Positions 16,944-26,200 of a DNA stretch of 63,593 nucleotides are shown here, piece after piece. Where the stretch lies: NCBI GenBank assembly GCA_043721435.1, contig JAYSQR010000050.1, positions 1 to 63,593 on the forward strand, read 5' to 3'. This stretch comes from VFJL01 sp043721435 (GTDB lineage: Bacteria > Pseudomonadota > Gammaproteobacteria > Burkholderiales > Nitrosomonadaceae). Position numbers and translations under genes: made by a program. The first letter of the stretch is position 1, and the number at the start of each line of letters is the position of its first letter. The notes under the pieces are model-generated. The model made no database searches. It saw nothing but the letters and a program-made list of their open reading frames with translations, and was not told the origin of the DNA.

Positions 16944-16982
16944 CTAATGGTCATGACATTCACTGAACCCTAAGGAAATCAA

Positions 16983-18416
16983 ATGCAGAACCTGTCTCTA
17001 CCCGCCAACGCCGCTGCCAATGGCGCTCCCATCACCGTTACTGCAACGATGAATGATACGCTTGGCGCCGGGGATTTCAGCAGGATGCTGGCACGGGAAC
17101 TGGCCGGAAAAACACCCGAACATGAACCGGGTGTGGATGGTTCGGATGCCGCCACAGCTCCGACGCTGGCCGATAATGGAACGCTGCTGCCGCCTTCAGA
17201 CCAGGATGCCACCACAACCACGCTACTGGCGCTGATGCCTAGCATTCAGCTTGGCGAGGCTGTTCCTGACTACTTGCAGCAAATTCCCGGCGAGATGCTG
17301 CCTGCCGCGCTGTCCAGCCAGATTGCAGGCGAGACACTCTCCACCGCGCTGTCCAGCCAGATTGCAGGCGAGACACTCTCCACCGCGCTATCCAGCCAGA
17401 TTGCAGGTGAGGCACTCTCCACCGCGCTATCCAGCCAGATTGCAGGTAAGGTGCTCTCCACCACGCTATCCAGCCAGATTGCAGGTGAGGTGCTCTCCAC
17501 CACGCTATCCAGCCAGATTGCAGGTGAGGCGCTCTCCAGCCAAGCTGCTACTGAGTTACTGGTCGCTACCCCGGCTGGCCAAACTGCCGATGAAGCACTA
17601 CTCGTTGCACTATCCAACCCAACTCCAGGCGGGGTGCTGCTCGCTGCTTCAGCCAACCCAATTCCAGGTGGGGTAGCGCTTGCCTCCCTGCAAACCGGGG
17701 TTTCGGCGCAACGCAACTTATCCCAGGGAACGCACCCCACCAAATCAGCTTCGGGATTGGACAGTATAGATCCGGAATCCGATAAAACGGCGAATTTTGC
17801 CGCCTCTGACAAATTTTTGCCACCTATTGCCGCAGATGACAAGATCTCGCGCGCCGTGACACAAATGTTGGCGCAAGACTCCTCTGGTGAAATGTCGTCG
17901 CCCCAGACAGGGATTTCCTCTGCGGTTGCTACTGCTTCCCTGACCTCCAATTCCTCGAACATCGATCATAACCATAATCCGAGGCTTGAGGCCCGGGTTG
18001 GAACACCGGCATGGGATGGCGCACTGGCGCAGAAAGTAACCTGGATGGTGACTCAGCAACTGCAAGTGGCCCAACTGCAGCTTAATCCGCCGAACCTTGG
18101 CCCGATGGAAGTCATGCTCACCGTCGGCAATGGCCCTGATCCCCAGACGCGCATTGAGTTTACCTCTCCTCATCTGGTAGTGCGCGAAGCGATTCAGGCT
18201 GCCTTGCCGCACCTGCGGGAAATGATGGAAAACAGCGGGCTCTCGCTGGGAAGTGCAACGGTCAGCGCCGACTCGTTCCAGCAGCAGGCGCAAGCCGGAC
18301 GCCAGGATCACGCTTCGCCTAAACAGGCGGAGAACATGCCGCAGACCGCTTCCGGCCTTGCCGCTCGTTCCGCAGCAACCCGTGTTCACACTGGCTTGGT
18401 TGACACGTTTGCATAG
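16983..18416 (+). CDS. fliK: Hook-length control protein FliK
   Basis: 477-residue FliK, the secreted ruler that sets hook length and triggers the FlhB specificity switch. The N-terminal part is disordered-looking. Residues ~110-185 hold six near-identical 13-residue repeats (consensus LSSQIAGETLSTA), followed by looser copies. The C-terminal Flg_hook domain is clear: KVTWMVTQQLQVAQLQLNPP, LGPMEVMLTV, and REAIQAALPHLREMMENSGL. AGGA precedes the ATG, and a sigma54-type promoter lies 40-56 bases upstream. A repeat-expanded ruler could change hook length (inference). Confidence 0.93.
   Translation: MQNLSLPANAAANGAPITVTATMNDTLGAGDFSRMLARELAGKTPEHEPGVDGSDAATAPTLADNGTLLPPSDQDATTTTLLALMPSIQLGEAVPDYLQQIPGEMLPAALSSQIAGETLSTALSSQIAGETLSTALSSQIAGEALSTALSSQIAGKVLSTTLSSQIAGEVLSTTLSSQIAGEALSSQAATELLVATPAGQTADEALLVALSNPTPGGVLLAASANPIPGGVALASLQTGVSAQRNLSQGTHPTKSASGLDSIDPESDKTANFAASDKFLPPIAADDKISRAVTQMLAQDSSGEMSSPQTGISSAVATASLTSNSSNIDHNHNPRLEARVGTPAWDGALAQKVTWMVTQQLQVAQLQLNPPNLGPMEVMLTVGNGPDPQTRIEFTSPHLVVREAIQAALPHLREMMENSGLSLGSATVSADSFQQQAQAGRQDHASPKQAENMPQTASGLAARSAATRVHTGLVDTFA
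17310..17537 (+). repeat. Six 39-base tandem repeats in fliK
   Basis: Copies start at 17310, 17349, 17388, 17427, 17466 and 17505, exactly 39 bases apart; the last is shortened. Each begins CTGTCCAGCCAGATTGCAGG or CTATCCAGCCAGATTGCAGG. Neighbouring copies differ by only a few bases. The first pair share GGCGAGACACTC and later ones GGTGAGG, which shows recent stepwise expansion. Confidence 0.95.
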
Positions 18417-18446
18417 TCCACAGGTTTCACCAATTGGTCGGAATGA

Positions 18447-18481
18447 GCTATCCGGTTTATAGGGGATCAAACCCGGATAGC
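18447..18481. terminator. Inverted repeat after fliK
   Basis: GCTATCCGG-TTT and AAACCCGGATAGC form a ~12-pair stem with one bulged base and a 10-base loop, starting 31 bases after the fliK stop. No U-tract follows, so it may be a weak terminator or a 3'-end stabiliser between fliK and fliL. The rest of the 322-base gap (18417-18738) shows nothing I recognise. Confidence 0.45.
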
Positions 18482-18738
18482 GCATAACTAATCACAGCGC
18501 CTTGTCTTTGCCCAGGTTTGCCATTTACGGTGAAACAGGGCGATTTTCTATTTGTATGTTTGGTCTGGAAGCACTTGCTTGCGCTTGTGCAATTCGTCAC
18601 CGACTGTTGTTCTCGGGATGGAAATACGGATCACAATCCGTTTTCAGAATCCGAAGATAACGGGGTTTCACCTGTCTATTCCGTGAATCGCGCTCCAGCG
18701 GTTTTAAACATAATCGGAGCATCCAATAAGGAGTGGCC

Positions 18739-19227
18739 ATGGCAACAAAAAATGAGTCGCAGGAAAAGTCAGAATCAGCCCCGAAAAAAAAGGGAAAGCT
18801 GCTGAAAATTATGCTCGCACTGGCGGTGTTTGCCAGTGGGGGCGGAGGAGTTGCGTGGTACATGATGCAACAGTCTGCCATTGAGCAGGAAGCCACGGCT
18901 CTCCAGGAAAAGCCGCCCACCTTCTTGAATTTTGACTCTTTTACTGTGAATCTGCAGCCGGAGGCTGAAGGTCAATATCTGCAAGTGGGCTTGACGCTGA
19001 AACTAACCGAGCCAAGCACGGCAGACGCCATCAAACTGCACACGCCGGAAATTCGCAACAGGATTTTACTGCTGCTGTCCGACAAGAAAGCATCGGAAAT
19101 CTCTAGCAGTGAGGGCAAACAGCAATTGAGCACGGAGATCCTGGATGTGACCAGGAAGTCGATCTCATCGGAGAAAACTCAACAGGAAATCCTCGACGTG
19201 TTATTCACTTCCTTCGTCATTCAATAA
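18739..19227 (+). CDS. fliL: Flagellar basal-body-associated protein FliL
   Basis: 162-residue FliL, a single-pass inner-membrane protein that surrounds the stator and supports torque. It has a Lys-rich cytoplasmic N-terminus, a membrane segment at ~24-44 (IMLALAVFASGGGGVAWYMM), then the periplasmic domain with FLNFDSFTVNLQPE and YLQVGLTLKLTEPSTADAIK, and ends in LDVLFTSFVIQ. I chose the ATG at 18739, 5 bases after AAGGAG; the in-frame GTG at 18733 overlaps that site. It is the first gene of the closely packed fliLMNOPQR block. Confidence 0.93.
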   Translation: MATKNESQEKSESAPKKKGKLLKIMLALAVFASGGGGVAWYMMQQSAIEQEATALQEKPPTFLNFDSFTVNLQPEAEGQYLQVGLTLKLTEPSTADAIKLHTPEIRNRILLLLSDKKASEISSSEGKQQLSTEILDVTRKSISSEKTQQEILDVLFTSFVIQ

Positions 19228-19234
19228 CCCCGCT

Positions 19235-20224
19235 ATGAGCAAAGAATTTCTCTCGCAGGAGGAGGTGGATGCCCTGCTCAGGGGCGTCAGCGGTGAAGCC
19301 GATGAGATTGTTGAGGAGACCGCGGCTGAACAGAATACGGCGTCTGCCCGTCCCTACAACCTGGCGAGCCAGGAACGCATCGTGCGTGGGCGCATGCCTA
19401 CGCTGGAAAGCATCAATGATCGTTTCATACGCTTTCTGCGCATCGGTATGTTCAATCTCATACGTCGCACCCCGGAAGTCACAGCCGGACCGGTACGAGT
19501 ACTGAAGTACGGCGAATTCATGCGTAATCTGCCGATGCCGAGCAATCTCAATATGGTGCAGGTCAAGCCATTGCGTGGCACCGCGCTGATCATTATTGAT
19601 CCCGAACTGGTGTTCCTGGTGGTAGACAACTTGTTCGGCGGTGACGGCAGGTTCCACACCCGCGTCGAAGGCAGGGAATTTACCCAGACCGAGCAACGCA
19701 TCATCCAGCACATACTCAACGTGATTTTCGAGGATTACGAAAAATCCTGGGAACCGGTTTTTCCAGTGAAATTCGAGTACGTCCGCTCCGAGATGAATAC
19801 CCGCTTCGCCAACATTGCCACTCCCAACGAGGTGGTGGTGGCCACCACATTCCATATTGCGATTGGAACCGTCGGTGGTGTATTTCATATCTGCATGCCG
19901 TATTCCATGATTCAACCGATACGCGATGTCCTCTACAGCAGTCTGCAAGGGGATCATATGGAAGTGGACAAGCGCTGGGTGCAGTTGCTGTCAAAACAAG
20001 TGCAGATCATAGATGTAGAGCTGGTTGCCAATCTCGGGCAAGCGCCGGTGACCCTGCGGCAAATACTGAAAATGCAAGAAGGAGATGTGATCTCGCTGGA
20101 TATTCCTGAAGCAATTGTGGCGCAGGTGGATGGAGTACCGGTACTGGAGTGCAAGTATGGCATTTTTAACGGGCAGTACGCGCTGAAAGTGGACAAGATC
20201 CTTACCCAGATGGGAAGCGATTAA
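19235..20224 (+). CDS. fliM: Flagellar motor switch protein FliM
   Basis: 329-residue FliM, the C-ring protein that binds phospho-CheY and sets rotation direction. The N-terminal CheY-binding motif is visible as EFLSQEEVDALLRGV. The middle CheC-like domain (LESINDRFIRFLRIGMFNLI, the GGDGRF motif) and the C-terminal SpoA domain (VTLRQILKMQEGDVISLDIP) follow. It starts 7 bases after fliL and is followed by fliN. CheY and CheZ are encoded at ~47-48 kb, so direction control is chemotaxis-linked. Confidence 0.97.
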   Translation: MSKEFLSQEEVDALLRGVSGEADEIVEETAAEQNTASARPYNLASQERIVRGRMPTLESINDRFIRFLRIGMFNLIRRTPEVTAGPVRVLKYGEFMRNLPMPSNLNMVQVKPLRGTALIIIDPELVFLVVDNLFGGDGRFHTRVEGREFTQTEQRIIQHILNVIFEDYEKSWEPVFPVKFEYVRSEMNTRFANIATPNEVVVATTFHIAIGTVGGVFHICMPYSMIQPIRDVLYSSLQGDHMEVDKRWVQLLSKQVQIIDVELVANLGQAPVTLRQILKMQEGDVISLDIPEAIVAQVDGVPVLECKYGIFNGQYALKVDKILTQMGSD

Positions 20225-20240
20225 TTCGAAGGAGAGCATC

Positions 20241-20675
20241 ATGTTGAATTCATCAAGCGAAGAGCAGGCTGACGTCGATGAGTGGGCTGACGCCATGGCA
20301 GAACAGAGTACAGCAACCGCAACAAGTGGTGACTCTGCGCTGGGGGAGGCCGGAAACAGGCCGACATCGGTATTTGAGGAATTATCCGGGAGCAAAGGCG
20401 GCACCCATGTCAACAACGACCTTGACATGATTCTGGATATCCCAGTGCAAATGACGGTCGAACTGGGGCGCACCAGAATTGCCATCAAGAGCCTGCTGCA
20501 ACTGGCACAAGGGTCGGTGGTGGAACTCGACGGGCTGGCAGGCGAACCGATGGACGTTCTGGTTAACGGCTGCTTGATCGCCCAGGGAGAAGTGGTGGTG
20601 GTCAACGAAAGGTTTGGCATCCGGCTGACTGACATCATTACGCCATCGGAACGCATCCGCAAGCTCAATCGCTAG
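20241..20675 (+). CDS. fliN: Flagellar motor switch protein FliN
   Basis: 144-residue FliN, the base of the C ring and the dock for FliH. The C-terminal SpoA domain is clear: LDMILDIPVQMTVELGRTRI, IKSLLQLAQGSVVELDGLAG, EPMDVLVNGCLIAQGEVVVV, GIRLTDIITPSERI. The N-terminal ~50 residues are acidic and variable. GGAGAG lies upstream of the ATG. The position between fliM and fliO is standard. Confidence 0.97.
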   Translation: MLNSSSEEQADVDEWADAMAEQSTATATSGDSALGEAGNRPTSVFEELSGSKGGTHVNNDLDMILDIPVQMTVELGRTRIAIKSLLQLAQGSVVELDGLAGEPMDVLVNGCLIAQGEVVVVNERFGIRLTDIITPSERIRKLNR

Positions 20676-20684
20676 GATTCTGCA

Positions 20685-21125
20685 ATGCTAAACCGCTATT
20701 TTATTCTGTTACCACTGTCACTACCGGTCCATGCCCAGATGGAGGCGCCGCAGCCCGCCTATACGCCGCCGGTTTCAGCACTTTCAGAGGGCAGCATGCT
20801 GCAGATGCTCGCCGGGTTGCTGCTGGTACTGGCGGTGATCGCAGCTGCCGCCTGGCTGCTCAAGCGTTTTGCGCTAAATCCCGGCACAGCCACGACGGGT
20901 ACCATCAAAATTATCGCAGGCGCTGCGGTGGGACAACGGGAACGGGTAGTGCTGGTCGAAATCAGCGGCACCTGGCTGGTACTGGGTGTGGCGCCCGGCC
21001 AAGTGCGCACCCTCCACACCATGCCAAAGGCTCACGCCGAACAGATCGCGAACGAGTTGCCCGCTCCACGCAAGGGCTTCCAGGAGTGGCTTAAACAAAT
21101 AATGGAGAAGCGTGATGCCGGTTGA
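20685..21125 (+). CDS. fliO: Flagellar export protein FliO
   Basis: 146-residue FliO, a membrane scaffold that assists assembly of the FliP-FliQ-FliR export gate. It has a short hydrophobic N-terminus (possibly a signal sequence), one strong membrane segment at ~41-61 (MLAGLLLVLAVIAAAAWLLK), and a cytoplasmic domain with KIIAGAAVGQRERVVLVEIS and TWLVLGVAPGQVRTLHTM, typical of the family. It follows fliN by 9 bases and overlaps the start of fliP by 11 bases. Confidence 0.9.
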   Translation: MLNRYFILLPLSLPVHAQMEAPQPAYTPPVSALSEGSMLQMLAGLLLVLAVIAAAAWLLKRFALNPGTATTGTIKIIAGAAVGQRERVVLVEISGTWLVLGVAPGQVRTLHTMPKAHAEQIANELPAPRKGFQEWLKQIMEKRDAG

Positions 21126-21993
21126 TTCTTCGGCATCTGGCAAGCATTCATTCAAGTCACGGATGAGCACGCAGCTACTTAGTTCCATCTGTCTCAGGCC
21201 ATGGCTGGTTCGCATCTCCCGTGCCCTGGTCTCCGCTTTGGCATCACGGAAAAAGATTTTCTCAGTCCTGTTCGCGCTGGCAGGCTGCGTTGCGCTGCCG
21301 GCTCTGGCCCAGCAATCCGGATTATCCGGCATCACCAGCACCCCTGCGCCAGGCGGCGGTCAGACTTATACCTTAAGCATCGAAACCCTGCTGTTGCTCA
21401 CTTCCCTGTCATTTCTGCCGGCGGTGGTACTGATGATGACCAGCTTCACCCGCATCATCATCGTACTGTCGCTGCTGCGCATGGCCTTGGGCACCCAGTC
21501 CTCGCCACCCAATCAGGTATTGCTCGGCCTGGCGCTGTTCTTGACCTTCTTTGTGATGTCGCCCGTGCTCGACAAAATACACAGCGAAGCTTATCAACCC
21601 TTTGCCGAAAAAAAGATCAACATGACGCAGGCACTGGAAAAAGGCAGCGTCCCGCTCAAGGCCTTCATGCTGCGACAAACCCGCGAGGCCGATCTGGCGC
21701 TATTCGTCAAAATATCCAACAGCGAAGAACTGCAGAACCCAGACACGGTGCCGATGAGAATCCTGGTTCCAGCCTATGTCACCAGCGAGCTGAAAACCGC
21801 ATTTCAAATCGGCTTTATGGTGTTCATCCCGTTTCTCATCATTGACATCGTCGTAGCCAGTGTATTGATGTCGATGGGTATGATGATGCTGTCGCCGGTG
21901 ATTATTTCCCTGCCTTTCAAGCTCATGCTGTTCGTGCTGGTAGACGGCTGGCATTTGCTGATCAACTCCCTGGTGCAGAGCTTCTACACATGA
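21115..21993 (+). CDS. fliP: Flagellar export gate protein FliP
   Basis: 292-residue FliP, the core of the export channel (five copies with four FliQ and one FliR). A cleavable signal peptide is visible at the end of an extended N-terminus (KKIFSVLFALAGCVALPALA). Membrane segments include TLLLLTSLSFLPAVVLMMTS, VLLGLALFLTFFVMSPVL and IGFMVFIPFLIIDIVVASVL, plus the motif MMMLSPVIISLPFKLMLFVL. The family is ~245-255 residues; the extra ~40 lie before the signal peptide. The internal ATG at about codon 17 may be the true start. It overlaps fliO and fliQ. Confidence 0.95.
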   Translation: MPVDSSASGKHSFKSRMSTQLLSSICLRPWLVRISRALVSALASRKKIFSVLFALAGCVALPALAQQSGLSGITSTPAPGGGQTYTLSIETLLLLTSLSFLPAVVLMMTSFTRIIIVLSLLRMALGTQSSPPNQVLLGLALFLTFFVMSPVLDKIHSEAYQPFAEKKINMTQALEKGSVPLKAFMLRQTREADLALFVKISNSEELQNPDTVPMRILVPAYVTSELKTAFQIGFMVFIPFLIIDIVVASVLMSMGMMMLSPVIISLPFKLMLFVLVDGWHLLINSLVQSFYT

Positions 21994-22259
21994 CGCCCGA
22001 AAGTGTAATGACTTTGGGCCAGCAGGCGCTGGAAATCACCATTATGGTATCCGCCCCCATATTGCTGACGGCGCTGGCCGTAGGTTTGCTGGTAAGCATT
22101 TTTCAAGCAGCCACCCAGATCAATGAAATGACGCTGTCGTTCATTCCCAAGCTGTTTTCAATGTTGGCGATGATGATAGTGGCCGGCCCGTGGATGTTGA
22201 ACCTGATGCTGGACTATATGCGCCGGCTGTTTACCAATATTCCGTGGATGCTGGGATAA
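21990..22259 (+). CDS. fliQ: Flagellar export gate protein FliQ
   Basis: 89-residue FliQ with two membrane segments (~17-39 and ~52-74): MVSAPILLTALAVGLLVSIF then the family motif QAATQINEMTLSFIPKL and MLAMMIVAGPWMLNLMLDYM. FliQ packs around the FliP-FliR core of the export gate. The ATG overlaps the fliP stop as ATGA. Length is exactly typical. Confidence 0.97.
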   Translation: MTPESVMTLGQQALEITIMVSAPILLTALAVGLLVSIFQAATQINEMTLSFIPKLFSMLAMMIVAGPWMLNLMLDYMRRLFTNIPWMLG

Positions 22260-22339
22260 TCATGCCAGAGCGGGAATATGGTGGGGAATGAGAGCAATTC
22301 ACTGGTCACGGTCCATAACATGTCCTTCAATTCTCGCTA

Positions 22340-23140
22340 ATGATCAGCATTACCACTGCGGAATTTAATGTCTTGCTGACCGCCTTTCTCTGGCCGCTTA
22401 CCCGGATACTCGCGCTGATCGCCAGCGCTCCGATTCTCGGCAATCCTGGTGTACCCCTGCAGGTGAAAATCGGGCTTGCTTTCATGATCACCGTAGCCGT
22501 GGCACCCACGCTGGGACCGATGCCGCCGGTCGAACTCAGTTCCCCGGCAGGTCTGCTAATCATGGCGCAGCAAATTGCCATCGGCATGGCGATGGGGCTC
22601 AGCATCCGCATTGTGTTCGTTGCCGTTGAAATGGCAGGTGAACTCATCGGATTGCAAATGGGACTGGGCTTTGCCACTTTCTTTAACCCGCAAACGAAAG
22701 GATTCACGCCAGTCATCGGACAGTTTCTGGGGTTGCTGGCAGCACTTACTTTTCTCGCATTCGACGGCCATTTACAAGTAATTTCCCTGCTGTCTGAAAG
22801 TTTCCGCACCCTACCCGTCAGCGGCGATGTCCTGGCAGCGAACGGTTTCAGGATTCTGGCGGATTGGGGCGGCAAAATTTTTGCGGCGGGGCTGCTGTTG
22901 TCGCTGCCGCCGATGGCAGCCTTGCTGATCACCAATCTTTGCCTCGGTATTCTGGCCCGTGCCGCACCGCAGTTGAATATTTTTGCTATCGGTTTTCCAA
23001 TCACCCTGGTCATCGGCATGCTGACGCTGGCGCTGGCGCTGCCCTACTTTGCGCCGGTACTGGAACGCCTGTTTCTGGACGGCCTGCAAATGATGCTGCA
23101 GATAGTCAGTCAGTTTCGTGCCAGCCCGCAGGCTATCTAG
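22340..23140 (+). CDS. fliR: Flagellar export gate protein FliR
   Basis: 266-residue FliR, an integral membrane protein of the export gate. It has about six hydrophobic segments; family motifs are FLWPLTRILALIASAPILGN, IGLQMGLGFATFFNPQTKG and PPMAALLITNLCLGILARAA with QLNIFAIGFPITLVIGML. It starts 80 bases after fliQ and ends the fliLMNOPQR block. The next gene on this strand is the long repeat protein. Confidence 0.96.
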   Translation: MISITTAEFNVLLTAFLWPLTRILALIASAPILGNPGVPLQVKIGLAFMITVAVAPTLGPMPPVELSSPAGLLIMAQQIAIGMAMGLSIRIVFVAVEMAGELIGLQMGLGFATFFNPQTKGFTPVIGQFLGLLAALTFLAFDGHLQVISLLSESFRTLPVSGDVLAANGFRILADWGGKIFAAGLLLSLPPMAALLITNLCLGILARAAPQLNIFAIGFPITLVIGMLTLALALPYFAPVLERLFLDGLQMMLQIVSQFRASPQAI

Positions 23141-23275
23141 TGAATTACCGCTACTTTCCGAGTCTATTCGGGTCTTGGTTGATTTGCCAACCTGATACTG
23201 TTAGCGCATGAAAACCGGTCTTGATTCACCCAAGGAACCTCTGAACGGCAACTCTCAAGGAACTCAACAACTGCT

Positions 23276-26200
23276 ATGACAACCAAACTTCGTCTAGTCA
23301 GATCACTCTTTGGTTTCTCCTCATCAAACGACAGTGAGTCGGACACCCAGTCGTCTGCCACCCCTCATCCGGAAAGCAAATTCACTGAAAATCCCGATAC
23401 CACGCTGAACGATTGGTCAGCGATTATCACTGACCGGGAAATCGGAGGCGAAATCGAAACCGAAAAACAAGCGCGCATCGGCGCCGAAAACAATGCGATC
23501 CACGAAGCCCGTGCGCGCATCGCCGCAGATGCCAAAGCCAGGGTGGCGGCCGAAGCACGAGCCCGGGCGGAAGCCAGCGCTGCCACGATAGCGAAAGCCA
23601 GAGAAGAAACGGAAACCAGAGCGACTGAAGAAGCGCGCGCCAGAGCCAGAGCGGAAATTCAAGCCATCGAGATGGCCAATGCCCGCATAGAAACTGAAAC
23701 CAGGACCCGGCAGGCTATAGAAACCAGAATAAAAACTGAGGAAGAAATCCTCGCTCAGGCACAAGCCAAGACAGCGACAGAAACCCAGGCTGCGGAAAAT
23801 GCCCGAGACCGCGCAGAAGCAGAAACCAGAGCGCTCGAACAGGCCAAGGTAAGAGCGGCCGCAGAAATCAAGGTCAAGCAAGCAGCGGAAGCCAGAACCA
23901 AAGTTGAAGAAGAAGCAACGCTCATGGCGCTGGCAATCGCAGAAGCGGAAGTGGCAGCCACAAATATGGTACAAATTAGAATCAAGGCACAGGAAGAAGC
24001 CGGGATGCTGGCGCAGGCAAGAATGGAAATGGAGGCCAAGGCCGCAGAAGAAATCCAGATGAGGGCAAAAGCAGAAGCTGAAGCGCTGGAACAGGCGCGC
24101 ATACGCACAGCCGCAGAAACCAGGGCCAGAGTAGCGGCAGAGGCCAGAATCAGGAATGAAGAACAGGGCAGAGTCATGGCCGACGCAAGGGCTGAAGCAG
24201 AAACCACAGCCGTGGCAAAGACAAAAGCGCGGCTAAAGGCGGATGCCCAGGCAGTGATAGAAATCCATGCCCGCACTAAAGCAGAAGCCGATGCCAGAGA
24301 AGCGGCAAATGCGAAAGCCAGTGCCGAGAATGCGGTCAAGACCGTGATCGAAGCCAGAGTGCAGGCGGATATTTCTGCCACGCAAGCGGCAGAAGCGCGA
24401 ATCAGAGCAGAGGGTCAGGCACAGGAAAATGCCCATGCCCGCACTGCAGCAGAGACTAACGTCGAGAGGGCAGCACAAGCCAGGGGTCAGACCGAACTCG
24501 AGGCGATAGGCGTGGCACGGGAAAAAGAGAAAGCTGAGATCGCTGCCGCTGAAGAGATGCAGGCCCGGATCAGAGCGGAAACTCGCGCTGTCATGGAGTT
24601 TCGCGCCCGCGCCGAAGCGGACGCCAGAGCCAGATCAGCCACAGAAGCAAGTGCCCGCGCAGAAATCAGAGCCAAGGCGGTAGCGGATGCAAGAATCGAA
24701 GCGGAAACTGCCGCTGCTGAAGCGGCGCAAGCCAGAGCCAGCGTCGAGTCTAAAATGGTTGAGGAAGCCAAGGCTCGTGCAGAAGCGGACACCGTCGCCA
24801 GAGTCGCAGCAGAGACACGGCTAAAAACCGAGAAGGAAATCACGGTATTGGCAAAGGCAAAGGCTCAGGCAGAAATTGCCGCTGCCGAGGCAGCACAAGA
24901 ACGAGTCAAGGCAGAAGTTGCCGCCACCGAGGCGGCACAAAACCGGGCTAAAGAAGAACAAGAAGCCGAAACAGTAGCAAAAGCAAGAATGCAAGCGGAT
25001 ATCAGTGCCATGGACGATGCCAGAGTGCGAGCCGCAGCTGAAATCCGGGCCAAGGCCGCAGCGCTGGCGCGATCCAAGGCACAACAGGAAGGGACGGGCG
25101 CAGCGTTGGCGAAGGAAATGGCAGAAATCGCTGCCACACAGGAAGCCCGGGCGAAAACCGAAATGGAAACCAAAGCTGCCCAGAACGCTTGGTTGCGGGC
25201 AGAAGCGGATGCCAAGGCAAAACAGGCAGCGCAAATTAGGGCCGCAACAGAAGCACAAGCTGAGGCGGTCGCCTTGGCAAGGGCGGAAGCTGAGGCACAA
25301 GCCGAGGTGATTGCCTTGGCAAGAGTGGAAGCAGAGATTGCCGCAGCGGCTGAAGCAGCCGCCAGAGCTAGGGCGGAAGCCCAGGCCATGGATAACGCCA
25401 AAATGCGGGCACAAGCCGAAACCAAGGCAAAACAGGCAGCGCAAACAAGGGCCATAACAGAGGCACAAGCCGAAGCAATTGCACTGGTGAGAGCAGAAGC
25501 AGAAATGGCTGCCGCCGCTGAGGCTGCCGCCAGAATCGAGGCAGAAACCAGAGCTCTGGAAGAAGCTAAAACCCGTGCGGCGGCGGAAGTTCTGGCCAAG
25601 GTGGCGACGCAGGCGCGGACTCAGGCAGAAGCCGCGGCCACGGAAGCAGCTCAGGGCAGAGTTAAAGCGGAAGAAGAAGTCAGGGTTCTGGCGGAAGCAA
25701 GAATGCAGGCTGAAATTGCGGCGGCAGACGAAGCGCATGCCATGACTGAAATGGAAGCCGGAGCAATGGAAACAACGAACACAAGAACCGACTCAGGAAA
25801 TCAGGCCAAGATAATTCCTTTGATGAGAACGGAAGCAGGGATACGGTCCGAAGCCGAGGTGACGGAGCCAATAGACATTTTCGTGGCACGCTCCGATAAA
25901 TCGGAAAAAAACGCAAGGTGGCTCGCCGGCATCGCCGCAGGCCTGATAGCGGGCATCTTTTATGTTTTCCCGTTCAGTCCCGATATGCCACAGTTGGGTT
26001 ACATTGCGGCAGAGAGCACCATTCAGGAAATGCCGGCTCAATCTTTGAATTCCGGTATCACACCTGCCATACCGCTTACGGATATCGCGCTGGCTGCCGA
26101 TACCGAGACGGCTGTGAATGCGGTGCCGGTTGCGGATAGTGGGCAGGAAACTGATGGCGAATCCTCGGACATACTCTGGAACGGCTGGAGACTCTCCGGC

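Noticed and set aside
17310..17537. 39-base repeats as a CRISPR array
   Set aside because: The units are contiguous, without spacers, and in frame within fliK.
23417..25738. Long open frames on the minus strand opposite the 14-mer repeat gene
   Set aside because: They result from the Ala/Glu/Arg-rich codons of the plus strand, and give Cys/Phe/Gly- or Ala/Ser-rich products without recognisable starts or families.
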